In this document: positions 40,333 through 47,592 of the stretch, piece after piece | Numbering within the stretch: position 1 is the stretch's first letter | Layout of the letters: each line of letters begins with the position of its first letter | IMG/VR virus record: IMGVR_UViG_3300005098_000067 | Span: 1-63,596 of that record | Reading direction: 5' to 3' (one strand) | DNA: 63,596 bases | DNA from: a virus | Made by a program: the position numbers and the translations under genes | The notes under the pieces: model-generated | The model's database searches: none | What the model was told of the DNA's origin: nothing | The model's input: the letters and a program-made list of their open reading frames with translations, nothing else

Positions 40333-41979
40333 TCACGCCCACTTGTCGGCTTTGTCACCAATGGCTTCCACCGCTGCCCTGCGCTTTGCCAGGCGAGTGG
40401 CCGTATCCCCTTTCTGCCAGTACTGTGCGTCTTTGGGCACCAATTTCAGTAGGGCAGGGGGCAAGGCTGCATGGCCCACAGGTGGCAACCAATCTTTGGA
40501 CACCGCCCCGCGCAGGACATAGGGGGCTTGCTCCTCAACCTGCATCATCTGCCAGTGGATGTCCCGCCCTCCCTTCTCCTCGGCCGGAGGCAAGATTGCC
40601 GCGGCCATTGACCGCACCGCTGCCTCGGAGAACTGGGGCATGGCCAGGCCCAGGAGAAGCTTCACGTCTTCGGGCGAGAGCTCATCCCCGACTTCCTCTG
40701 TCAGTTCGTGGAACTTCGCCAGGGCATCTCCAATCGCGCTGGAGAGAGTCAGGCGTGTGTCACGGTCTATGAACCCTTGAGCAAACATCCGGTCGGCCAA
40801 CACTGTCAATACAAGGTGAATCTGGCTCTCCAGAAACTCGCCAAGCTTGACCGGCTTAGCTTCCTTATCGGAATGTCCTAGAGCGCGGAGCAAATAGCGG
40901 CCTGGAGCCAACCCGTGGCCGCCCCACAAAAAGTACTCGTGCGACCAGGGCTTTTGGGCGCCATAGGCCATCACCCCCTTGTCGGCGATGTAGAAGACTC
41001 CCGCTTCCCCACTGGTTGCCCCGACCGAACCGGGTTCAACCCGACCCTCGACTTTCATCCATTCTATCGGCTCCGGTGCTTTCTCGAAGCAGAGGATGGC
41101 GGTCTTGCGAACGGTGCCGCCGCGCACCTGGCGCTTTCGAAACTGTCCGGTCGTGAAGTTCACCTTCCACCTGGACGGGTCTTTCGAGAGCTGGCGCAGC
41201 TGGGCGACGCTCTCAATGTCTGGCAAAGCTCCCGGCATTTGGACGGCCATTGTCCAGCCCACGAGCAGGTCTTTTGTCAACCGAAAGCGCAAGTCCCCGT
41301 GCACCGAGGCGCCGCGAGCGTGCAAGTGCAACATGTACGGCTGTGGAGCATTCGGATCGGGCGGGAGACGAACATACGGATCAGCAGGCACGGCTTTGGC
41401 TTTAGCGGCTGCCCCATCCTTTTGGGCATCCGCCAGCTGTTCCAATCGCTCGATCAGCTGCTCCGTGCTAAGTTGCTCCCCGACCTTCCTGACCTGCGCC
41501 CCCTCGTCGCCTATCTTTTCGGGGACTTCGCCGTTCGCAACAAACCAGCACCGAACTATGTCTCGCTCTTCCTCCCGAGCCCAATCCTTGAAATGGCGAA
41601 GGCAGAACCAGGCCCGTCCGCGCCCGTCAGCCCAATGAACGTCCACCTGGGGCGGGGCTGAGCAGACCATGCACTTGTCGCGGCGATGGCGGGTCTTTTC
41701 CTGAGCTTCGCCTTCGCGGGCGAGCGGCTCTCCCTGGTCCCCTTCCCCTTCGACAACCCACAGGCGCGATCCTGCAATCAAGCGGGGGAGCAACTTCCAG
41801 TGCGTGGGATTGCTGGGGTCAAAATTCTCGCCGTCCAAACCCCCAAAAGGAGTTTCCAGCAGGAAGGAGCGGAGCTTCAGGTCTCCCTCCCACTGGGCGC
41901 GCCGGCCGATGACCGTCGCACGGGCTTTCTCATGCGTTTGTCCTTCGCTGTCCCTGCTCAGAAACCGATAGACGCTCAT
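40333..41979 (-). CDS. head-region protein with zinc finger and LigD-type phosphoesterase-like domain
   Basis: A 548-residue protein. CMVCSAPPQVDVHWADGRGR, then CLRH (residues 103-129) forms a likely zinc site. Residues ~214-400 contain MLHLHARGASVHGDLRFRL and LVGWTMAVQMPG, then GSVGATSGEAGVFYI and HEYFLWGG, which follow the order of LigD 3'-phosphoesterase domains: H...H.DLR and a later G..GA...G...H. The C-terminal ~150 residues (FAQGFIDRDTRLTLSSAIGD) are helical. It overlaps the ligase-kinase gene (ATGA). Confidence 0.6.
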   Translation of the reverse strand: MSVYRFLSRDSEGQTHEKARATVIGRRAQWEGDLKLRSFLLETPFGGLDGENFDPSNPTHWKLLPRLIAGSRLWVVEGEGDQGEPLAREGEAQEKTRHRRDKCMVCSAPPQVDVHWADGRGRAWFCLRHFKDWAREEERDIVRCWFVANGEVPEKIGDEGAQVRKVGEQLSTEQLIERLEQLADAQKDGAAAKAKAVPADPYVRLPPDPNAPQPYMLHLHARGASVHGDLRFRLTKDLLVGWTMAVQMPGALPDIESVAQLRQLSKDPSRWKVNFTTGQFRKRQVRGGTVRKTAILCFEKAPEPIEWMKVEGRVEPGSVGATSGEAGVFYIADKGVMAYGAQKPWSHEYFLWGGHGLAPGRYLLRALGHSDKEAKPVKLGEFLESQIHLVLTVLADRMFAQGFIDRDTRLTLSSAIGDALAKFHELTEEVGDELSPEDVKLLLGLAMPQFSEAAVRSMAAAILPPAEEKGGRDIHWQMMQVEEQAPYVLRGAVSKDWLPPVGHAALPPALLKLVPKDAQYWQKGDTATRLAKRRAAVEAIGDKADKWA

Positions 41980-44690
41980 CTGATGAGATCCTCCGGGGCT
42001 AAGGCTATGCGCCGCTCCATGGCTCGCCACTCCTTCAGGGTTATTACTCCCTCGGCTACCAGCCTGTCACGTAGCTTCTTGTCGGCCAGTACCCGCCTCG
42101 CCGGGGCCAGGTCCTCCGACGTCAACCCTCGCAAACCGTACCGCTTAAACGTCGTGGGCCAGTACTTGTCGCGCTGCTTGCCCCTCAGCCTCCTCGGATA
42201 ACCGTTATCAATTGCATAGGCGTGCTTGCCGTCCTTCGAGAAGATTATGTTGCCGAGGTGCCTGTCTTTGTTCCCGGTCATCAGGTCCAAAACCCGTATT
42301 CGGATCAGGTCTTCCTTAGCCGAGTCCTTTAGCTCGCCCCCGAACTCCAACGCCACTTCCGTGTCCTCTATCCAGTGATGGACAGACTCTGTCTCTGAGC
42401 GAACTACCGTCCGAGGCACCAATCCCGTGTAGCCCATAGCCTCAGCAAGCTCATAAGCTGACCGCTCCATGCGCGGATCGCTGCCCGCGGCCGACCCCTG
42501 CCTGTACTGCCCCTTGACCAGCACCCGACCGTCACCCTCCAGAAAGGCAACGTAACTGGGATTTATCCCCGCTTCGTAATCCGCATCGGCTTGCTTGATC
42601 AGCCGGCCGTTGCGCATCAACTCCTCTGAGGGAGCTTGATGCCTGAACCTTCGCGCTTGTATCCGCGCATTCACTTCGTCCACGGACATGCCCGGCTTAA
42701 TCCCAAGCGCCGCATGTCCCCCTCCGGGCGCTGACCCACCACGGTGACCAGGTATGCCGGCATGAGCCCAATGGCCCGAGGCGGAAGTTCCCACTTTCTC
42801 GACAAGCGTGAATTCCCCGTCCTTCCGAACCGTGAGTATTCCTGCTTCACGAGCTCGCTTGACCACGGCGTCCAATGAGTCGGCCTTGTCCGTTGTTGCC
42901 TCCAGGACGCGCGGCTTCCAGAACGTGACCCGCTTGCTGCCCGCATCGTCGTACAGGTTTACGGTCTCGGCTTCAACCTTGAACGTGTCGCCGGGCTTTA
43001 GCTTTAGAGCTGTGCCGAAGCTGTTGCCCACCCGGCTGACCTTGCCCTCGTGCATGACTCCAAACGTGTAGACGTGCGCTGGGCCTTTGGTCGGTTTCTC
43101 CTCGATGACTTGCACGGTGGCCACAATTGCTTTGTGGTACTTCAACCAGGTCTTATTGTCCTCCGACTGGACAACGAAGCCCTCGCTGCCAGGATAGCCG
43201 GGCAAAGCTTTAGCCCACTTGGCTAGGTCAGCCTGAGTGCTGCACTTGAAATGCTTCAGGACATACAGCTCTCCGTTCTTGGGCGTCTGCTTATCCAGGA
43301 CGGGCGGGCCCCAAGACTCTAGCGCCGAGACCACCTCCGGCATGGGCAGCAGCTTGCCTCCCGGCCCAAACCAACCGTAGACCACCAAGCTGAACTTACC
43401 CCTGAGGTCACCGGTATGCATCAACCCCACACTGGCCTCACGCGGGAAGTGGGCTCCACCCTCCCAATGCTCGAGCTCCCCGTCTACAAGCCAATCTCCC
43501 GCTGGCCAGTCGAAGTCCAGGCCCTTATCGCCTCCTACTGCCAACTTGGTTCCGTCCTCCGTCCAAGCCTCAACCTTCCCGCCGCGCCGGGAGATCACCA
43601 GGTGCGCCCCGTCCCGCTTAACCGAAATCCATACGGGCAAGGGGACATCCTTCAGGGCTGCAAGCACGTTCTCCACCGTCTGAGGTCGTTCCCCTGTCGC
43701 GCGAGCAGGCTTCGGCGGGTAGAACCATTCTTTGGCGACTGTAACTTCTTTGCGCAAAGATTCGAATTCCGGCTCCTCGATGTCCTGCACTATGGCTGTG
43801 CGCTTGGGCCGCAGTACCAGGTCGTAAACCGAGACGTAGGGCCAGTTCGGGCCAAAAGCTGTAGGATGCCAATCGATGTCCAGGTCCTCAATCCCTAACC
43901 TCTCTCGTAACGCACGCTGGAGCTTCAGAGCGAAGGAATCATCTACCTCCAGATGGAACCGACCCGACTTCTCGTCAGCGGTTGCCCGCAGAACTACATC
44001 TACGTCGTGGGGCAGCCTGTCTCCCTCTTTCAAATAGACCAGGCTACCCGTCACACTCAGGAAATCCGGCACCCAAACGAACTCCGGCAGGTCAGACAGA
44101 TCCAACAGGTGCGATCCTGTCATCTTGAGGACGACCTCGTCCATGAACGTTTGCACGCCCTGAGGGACGGCGACCTCGGCTGGTCTCCCGAAAGGCGTCC
44201 AGCGTCTCAAATTGTAAAGGTACAGCTTGTCGTGGCCCGGCCACCATTCTTTGCGCTCTTCCTCCGTAACGCGGTGCTTGTCTGCTTGGCGGGCAAATTC
44301 TGACAGGTCAATCTCCACTGGTTCGTCAAATTCTGCCAGACCGAAGGCTAATCCTGTCCCGTTCTCCTTGGAGACTATGACCAACGGCCCGCGCATGTCG
44401 AACTTCTTGGCCTTGACCACAGCCTTCTTCTTGCCCTCCCAAATCAGCCGACCGTGGGGCGGGACCAGGTACAGCCCCCTATGACGGCCTTTGACCTCCT
44501 TGAGGGGCGAGGCGTGTTTCATCTTGCGCCGGCGCATCTCGGCTGAAATCAGCCTGTGTGCTCGCTCCACCTTGCGCTTGAGCTTGGCGTCTCCCTGCGA
44601 CCAAAGCTGGTGACAGCGAAAGTGCAGGGACAGAAGCTCCTGGTCGTCTACGTCTTGCAGTTTGGCAGCAAAGATTTCATCGAGGTTCAT
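41976..44690 (-). CDS. giant multidomain protein: ASCH-like, nucleotidyltransferase, ATP-dependent DNA ligase, capsid-type linker, PI3K/HipA-like kinase
   Basis: A 904-residue protein. Residues ~75-165 resemble an ASCH domain (IWEGKKKAVVKAKKF; HRVTEEERKEWWPGHDKLYL). Residues ~190-295 are a nucleotidyltransferase: TGSLVYL (215), HDVDVVL (Asp229, Asp231) and SVYDLVL (Asp290). Residues ~350-598 are an ATP-dependent ligase: motif I VKRDG (Lys358), III LVDGELE, IV SEGFVVQS, V TWLKYHK, then an OB fold. A Gly-rich linker GHWAHAGIPGHRGGS follows at 639-653. Residues ~700-840 are a kinase: VLVKGQY (Lys726), catalytic loop GNKDRHLGN (806-814), metal-binding AIDNG. It lies within the head module. Confidence 0.8.
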   Translation of the reverse strand: MNLDEIFAAKLQDVDDQELLSLHFRCHQLWSQGDAKLKRKVERAHRLISAEMRRRKMKHASPLKEVKGRHRGLYLVPPHGRLIWEGKKKAVVKAKKFDMRGPLVIVSKENGTGLAFGLAEFDEPVEIDLSEFARQADKHRVTEEERKEWWPGHDKLYLYNLRRWTPFGRPAEVAVPQGVQTFMDEVVLKMTGSHLLDLSDLPEFVWVPDFLSVTGSLVYLKEGDRLPHDVDVVLRATADEKSGRFHLEVDDSFALKLQRALRERLGIEDLDIDWHPTAFGPNWPYVSVYDLVLRPKRTAIVQDIEEPEFESLRKEVTVAKEWFYPPKPARATGERPQTVENVLAALKDVPLPVWISVKRDGAHLVISRRGGKVEAWTEDGTKLAVGGDKGLDFDWPAGDWLVDGELEHWEGGAHFPREASVGLMHTGDLRGKFSLVVYGWFGPGGKLLPMPEVVSALESWGPPVLDKQTPKNGELYVLKHFKCSTQADLAKWAKALPGYPGSEGFVVQSEDNKTWLKYHKAIVATVQVIEEKPTKGPAHVYTFGVMHEGKVSRVGNSFGTALKLKPGDTFKVEAETVNLYDDAGSKRVTFWKPRVLEATTDKADSLDAVVKRAREAGILTVRKDGEFTLVEKVGTSASGHWAHAGIPGHRGGSAPGGGHAALGIKPGMSVDEVNARIQARRFRHQAPSEELMRNGRLIKQADADYEAGINPSYVAFLEGDGRVLVKGQYRQGSAAGSDPRMERSAYELAEAMGYTGLVPRTVVRSETESVHHWIEDTEVALEFGGELKDSAKEDLIRIRVLDLMTGNKDRHLGNIIFSKDGKHAYAIDNGYPRRLRGKQRDKYWPTTFKRYGLRGLTSEDLAPARRVLADKKLRDRLVAEGVITLKEWRAMERRIALAPEDLIR
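43748..43759. promoter_or_regulatory. palindrome CTTTGCGCAAAG inside the ligase-kinase gene
   Basis: The only intragenic perfect copy. It lies in the segment encoding the region between the nucleotidyltransferase and ligase domains. Confidence 0.3.
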
Positions 44691-44699
44691 GTCTAGCTT

Positions 44700-45170
44700 T
44701 CACGGCTTGCCCATGGATAACTGGCCCTGAGTCGGGAAATACACCCTCATCTCCCCCTCTCCTATTGGATCCTCCGGGGGATCTACCTCGGCCCACACTT
44801 CAAATGACCCGGGCCTGCCCCTCGCCGTGACCTTTACCCGTGCCCACCGAGGGGAAAAGAACCGTCTGAGCTTGGGCTGTGGAATGGCTGTCACCTTCAG
44901 AATGTCCTTGGGCTTGAACCCTGCTTCCTCGACAAGAAACGTTCGCGCCTTCTCCGCCGCCGCATCTTGGAACTCCTCCCAGGACATGGCGAAATAGGCT
45001 GCACGCCTGTCAGCTGGAGCGCTACCTCCTCTGTGCCCCGGCCTCCCAGAATGTCCGAAATTCCCTGATCCGGGCCCTCCCTTAGAAACTGGAGGCAGCC
45101 GATTGTACCAGTTCACCAGAAGCTCCACGTCCATGCCTTGCAATTCGGCACCGGTTCTATCGAGGCTCAT
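44700..45170 (-). CDS. head-region protein with SGNFGHSGRPG motif (short)
   Basis: A 156-residue protein. VNWYNRLPPVSKGGPGSGNF, then GHSGRPGHRGGSAP is at residues ~20-55, nearly identical to the neighbouring 233-residue protein. The C-terminal domain (AAAEKARTFLVEEAGFKPKD; RVKVTARGRPGSFEVWAEVD) is a different small alpha/beta fold. The motif is shared with two adjacent head genes. It may mark proteins carried in the capsid, or be a maturation-cleavage or packing site. Confidence 0.65.
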   Translation of the reverse strand: MSLDRTGAELQGMDVELLVNWYNRLPPVSKGGPGSGNFGHSGRPGHRGGSAPADRRAAYFAMSWEEFQDAAAEKARTFLVEEAGFKPKDILKVTAIPQPKLRRFFSPRWARVKVTARGRPGSFEVWAEVDPPEDPIGEGEMRVYFPTQGQLSMGKP

Positions 45171-45191
45171 GTCAGTCTCCTGACCCGTTTG

Positions 45192-45893
45192 CTACTCCGG
45201 GACTTCATCTATCTTTTTCGCAAACTCACTCTCCGGGAATTCTCCCGTCCGAATGAAATGGTCACACAGGGCTAGGGCTGGCTCTAGCTTCATCCCTTCG
45301 TACTCGTACAACGCCTCGTACGGCAGTCCTGGCGAGCCCCACCTCTTACCGAACAACCAAAGCCCAACCTTGACTACGGGCGCTCCTCCCCGACCGCCTT
45401 CTGGCTCGCACAATATTTGAACTGACTTGTTTGGATCATCTCGCTTATCCCTGATGTACACAGCACCATGACCAGAACCTCGCTTCTGCCACCCCTTCGG
45501 CGCAGGCGGCGTTATATCGGGGGGCGGCTGATTCCAACGGCCCCTACGAGGCCTCATCCACCAAGGTTGCTTGCTAGGCGCGGAACCTCCTTTCTGTCCC
45601 GGCCTGCCGGCATGACCAAAATTCCCTGACCCGGGCCCTCCCTTAGAGACTGGGGGCATCCGGTTGTACCAGTTCACCAGGGCTGCGTCGAGTCCCACGA
45701 GTGCAACGCCGCATTCGGGGCATTTTTGGGCTGTGCAAGGCTTCCCGCGCTCATGGGCATACTTCTTCCCACACTTGGGGCAGACACACTGCGCTGGCCC
45801 TCCGTCCCCCTGCCGAGGGCCGCCCATCCCTTGCCCCTCGCCCCGCGTTCGTGAAACTGGCAAGCAATCCAACCAACCAATGACTCTTGGCAT
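45192..45893 (-). CDS. head-region protein with zinc ribbon and SGNFGHAGRPG motif
   Basis: A 233-residue protein from ATG 45893 (AAAAGGAGCG upstream). CVCPKCGKKYAHERGKPC then CPECG is an intact zinc ribbon (residues ~36-61), followed by VNWYNRMPPVSKGGPGSGNF and GHAGRPGQKGGSAP. The C-terminal domain (GAVYIRDKRDDPNKSVQILC) is unassigned. It is closely related to the next gene in its motif region. Confidence 0.65.
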   Translation of the reverse strand: MPRVIGWLDCLPVSRTRGEGQGMGGPRQGDGGPAQCVCPKCGKKYAHERGKPCTAQKCPECGVALVGLDAALVNWYNRMPPVSKGGPGSGNFGHAGRPGQKGGSAPSKQPWWMRPRRGRWNQPPPDITPPAPKGWQKRGSGHGAVYIRDKRDDPNKSVQILCEPEGGRGGAPVVKVGLWLFGKRWGSPGLPYEALYEYEGMKLEPALALCDHFIRTGEFPESEFAKKIDEVPE

Positions 45894-45894
45894 C

Positions 45895-46599
45895 TCACTC
45901 GCTCCTTTTCGGGATGGCTTTAGGCGGGCCGTGGCCTGGCCACCAACGGCCCTCAAACTTGCGCCTGGTTCCGGCTCGAAGGTGGCGGACGTAGCGAGCT
46001 ATCGGGAACCGAGCTAACCTCAAGCCTCGCCTGCTGGCCTCACGCATGTTCCAAAAGGCCGGGGTACCGTGATGCCGAAAGGGCGGCAGCTCCAGGTACT
46101 TCTCCCGATCCAGTAGCATTCGAGCCGGGTGGGCTCCGGGGACATACCGGCTTCCCTCGTGACTGAAAGCCTCTGCCCTCTGCACAGAGGGCTGGTGTGC
46201 ACGCAGCACCGCTCCGCTTGCCGGGCGAGTGCTTACCCAATAGCGAATTGCTCCCACCGCATACACCTGGTCATCCTGGAAGAACTCAAGCATCTGTTCC
46301 AGGAATCCACCGGCAATGACCTGGCAGTCCGAATCCAGCGTGAAGACGTACCGAGTCTGAGCAGCGAGGATGGCTTGATGCAGAGCCGGACCGTGACCCA
46401 CGTTGTCCTCATTCAAGAGGGCTCGCGTGACCTTGCTCCTCCGGGCCAAATTGCAGATGTAGCGCGTCGAACTGTCATGCGAGCCGTTGTCTACAATCAG
46501 CAAACTCACGCCAGGATAGAAACGACGCAGGCTGCGGATGCAATCCTGAATCAAGGCCAACGTCTGAAAGTTAACCGAGACAACGGTTACGTCCACCAT
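45895..46599 (-). CDS. GT2-family glycosyltransferase in the head module
   Basis: A 234-residue GT-A enzyme: VDVTVVSVNFQTLALIQDCI, LLIVDNGSHDSSTRYI, HGPALHQAILAAQTRYVFTL and the metal motif in LDSDCQV. It starts right after the T-run of a terminator with no visible ribosome site, and its stop is two bases before the next ATG. Expression control here is unusual. Confidence 0.8.
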   Translation of the reverse strand: MVDVTVVSVNFQTLALIQDCIRSLRRFYPGVSLLIVDNGSHDSSTRYICNLARRSKVTRALLNEDNVGHGPALHQAILAAQTRYVFTLDSDCQVIAGGFLEQMLEFFQDDQVYAVGAIRYWVSTRPASGAVLRAHQPSVQRAEAFSHEGSRYVPGAHPARMLLDREKYLELPPFRHHGTPAFWNMREASRRGLRLARFPIARYVRHLRAGTRRKFEGRWWPGHGPPKAIPKRSE

Positions 46600-46602
46600 A
46601 GC

Positions 46603-46640
46603 AAATAAAAAAACGGGCAGGTGAATAAATCACCTGCCCG
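46603..46640 (-). terminator. strong intrinsic terminator between portal and head modules
   Basis: An 11-bp perfect stem (CGGGCAGGTGA/TCACCTGCCCG) with a five-base loop is followed on the minus strand by TTTTTTTATTT. It ends the portal transcript and lies four bases from the ATG of the glycosyltransferase. Confidence 0.9.
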
Positions 46641-46672
46641 AAGGATGCTGAGCATAAATTTCAGCGGGCGGC

Positions 46673-46891
46673 CTATGAAGGCTGACTGGTCTCTTGCTCC
46701 TGTGCCGGGCGCAAGATTTCAGCCCTACGGGCTATCCCCTTCAAGTGGATATGCCCGTCTTTTCCCCACACTACCTCTATTCTACCACATTTTGCCTGGT
46801 TTTGCAACTGGCGAAGACGCAAAAGCAGGCAACGCTCCCAACGCGCCACCTCGATTGGCCTTCTAGGAAAATCCCCACCTTTTGGCGACAC
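46673..46891 (-). CDS. small unknown protein before terminator
   Basis: A 72-residue protein from GTG 46891 behind GGAGGTA, overlapping the upstream gene. It is basic and helical (RPIEVARWERCLLLRLRQLQ), then has a beta segment (GRIEVVWGKDGHIHLKGIAR). No family recognised; the terminator follows ~35 bp downstream. Confidence 0.5.
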   Translation of the reverse strand: MSPKGGDFPRRPIEVARWERCLLLRLRQLQNQAKCGRIEVVWGKDGHIHLKGIARRAEILRPAQEQETSQPS

Positions 46892-47336
46892 TGCACACTA
46901 CCTCCAAAGCCTCGGACCCTTTAGACTTTGCTACCGAGTCCGGCGTTGGCCAATCCGAGTGCATTTCGACCCGCTTCGCATCAGACTGAACGTACACGTT
47001 GTACGGCGCTTCCGACGGATCTGAGAAGACGTCCACGGCCGGATCGCCCGCCACCTTGGTCAAGACGACTGACCACGAGCGCTCCAGGTTGGCTGTCCGC
47101 TTGTAGGGGACTTTCAGCGTGCCTGCCCTCACGCCCCCGATGACAAACGCTCGCTGCCTGAGCGTGTAGAATCCCCCGGTCAGCGGCCCACCGAGATGCT
47201 TGGCTCCCGGCTTCTGGGCCGGGCGCTCTACAAACCCCTCCCGTAGGATGTGTCCTGCCTTGAGCAGGGCTCGCTCCATCTCACGCCGGAACTGGGAAAC
47301 GTCCGGCTCTGCTCCCTCATCTATAACGTGGGCCAT
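46863..47336 (-). CDS. HK97 gp10-like head-tail protein
   Basis: A 157-residue protein with the pattern LKVPYKRTANLERSWSVVL, VDVFSDPSEAPYNVYVQSDA and MHSDWPTPDSVAKSKG, i.e. strand-rich core with Y..YVQ..., as in HK97 gp10-type connector proteins. Position after the portal module fits. Family members are usually 100-150 residues. Confidence 0.6.
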   Translation of the reverse strand: MAHVIDEGAEPDVSQFRREMERALLKAGHILREGFVERPAQKPGAKHLGGPLTGGFYTLRQRAFVIGGVRAGTLKVPYKRTANLERSWSVVLTKVAGDPAVDVFSDPSEAPYNVYVQSDAKRVEMHSDWPTPDSVAKSKGSEALEVVCSVAKRWGFS

Positions 47337-47364
47337 TTCTCCTCCTTTGTCTGAGACCTAACGG

Positions 47365-47592
47365 CTAACGGCATAACCCTGCTGCTTCGTCCAGCCAGGC
47401 GATCTCCGTCTGGCCATTGTGTCCATGGATGGCTCGGACGTCGGCTATGTCGTCATAGACGGCAACCGACCTTAGCTTTGTGAGCCAGGCTACCACGCAT
47501 TTGCCCGTGGAGAACTGCACTCCCTCCGCGACTATCCCTGTGCCCGAGATCCCCGATTCGTCTACCTTCCTGTCCAAGATGAAGCAACGCAT
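47365..47592 (-). CDS. small conserved protein coupled to portal
   Basis: A 75-residue protein from ATG 47592 overlapping the portal stop (ATGA). RCFILDRKVDESGISGTGIV, AEGVQFSTGKCVVAWLTKLR and IHGHNGQTEIAWLDEAAG follow a small beta-barrel-like family common in actinobacterial phages and other elements, of unknown function. Confidence 0.7.
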   Translation of the reverse strand: MRCFILDRKVDESGISGTGIVAEGVQFSTGKCVVAWLTKLRSVAVYDDIADVRAIHGHNGQTEIAWLDEAAGLCR

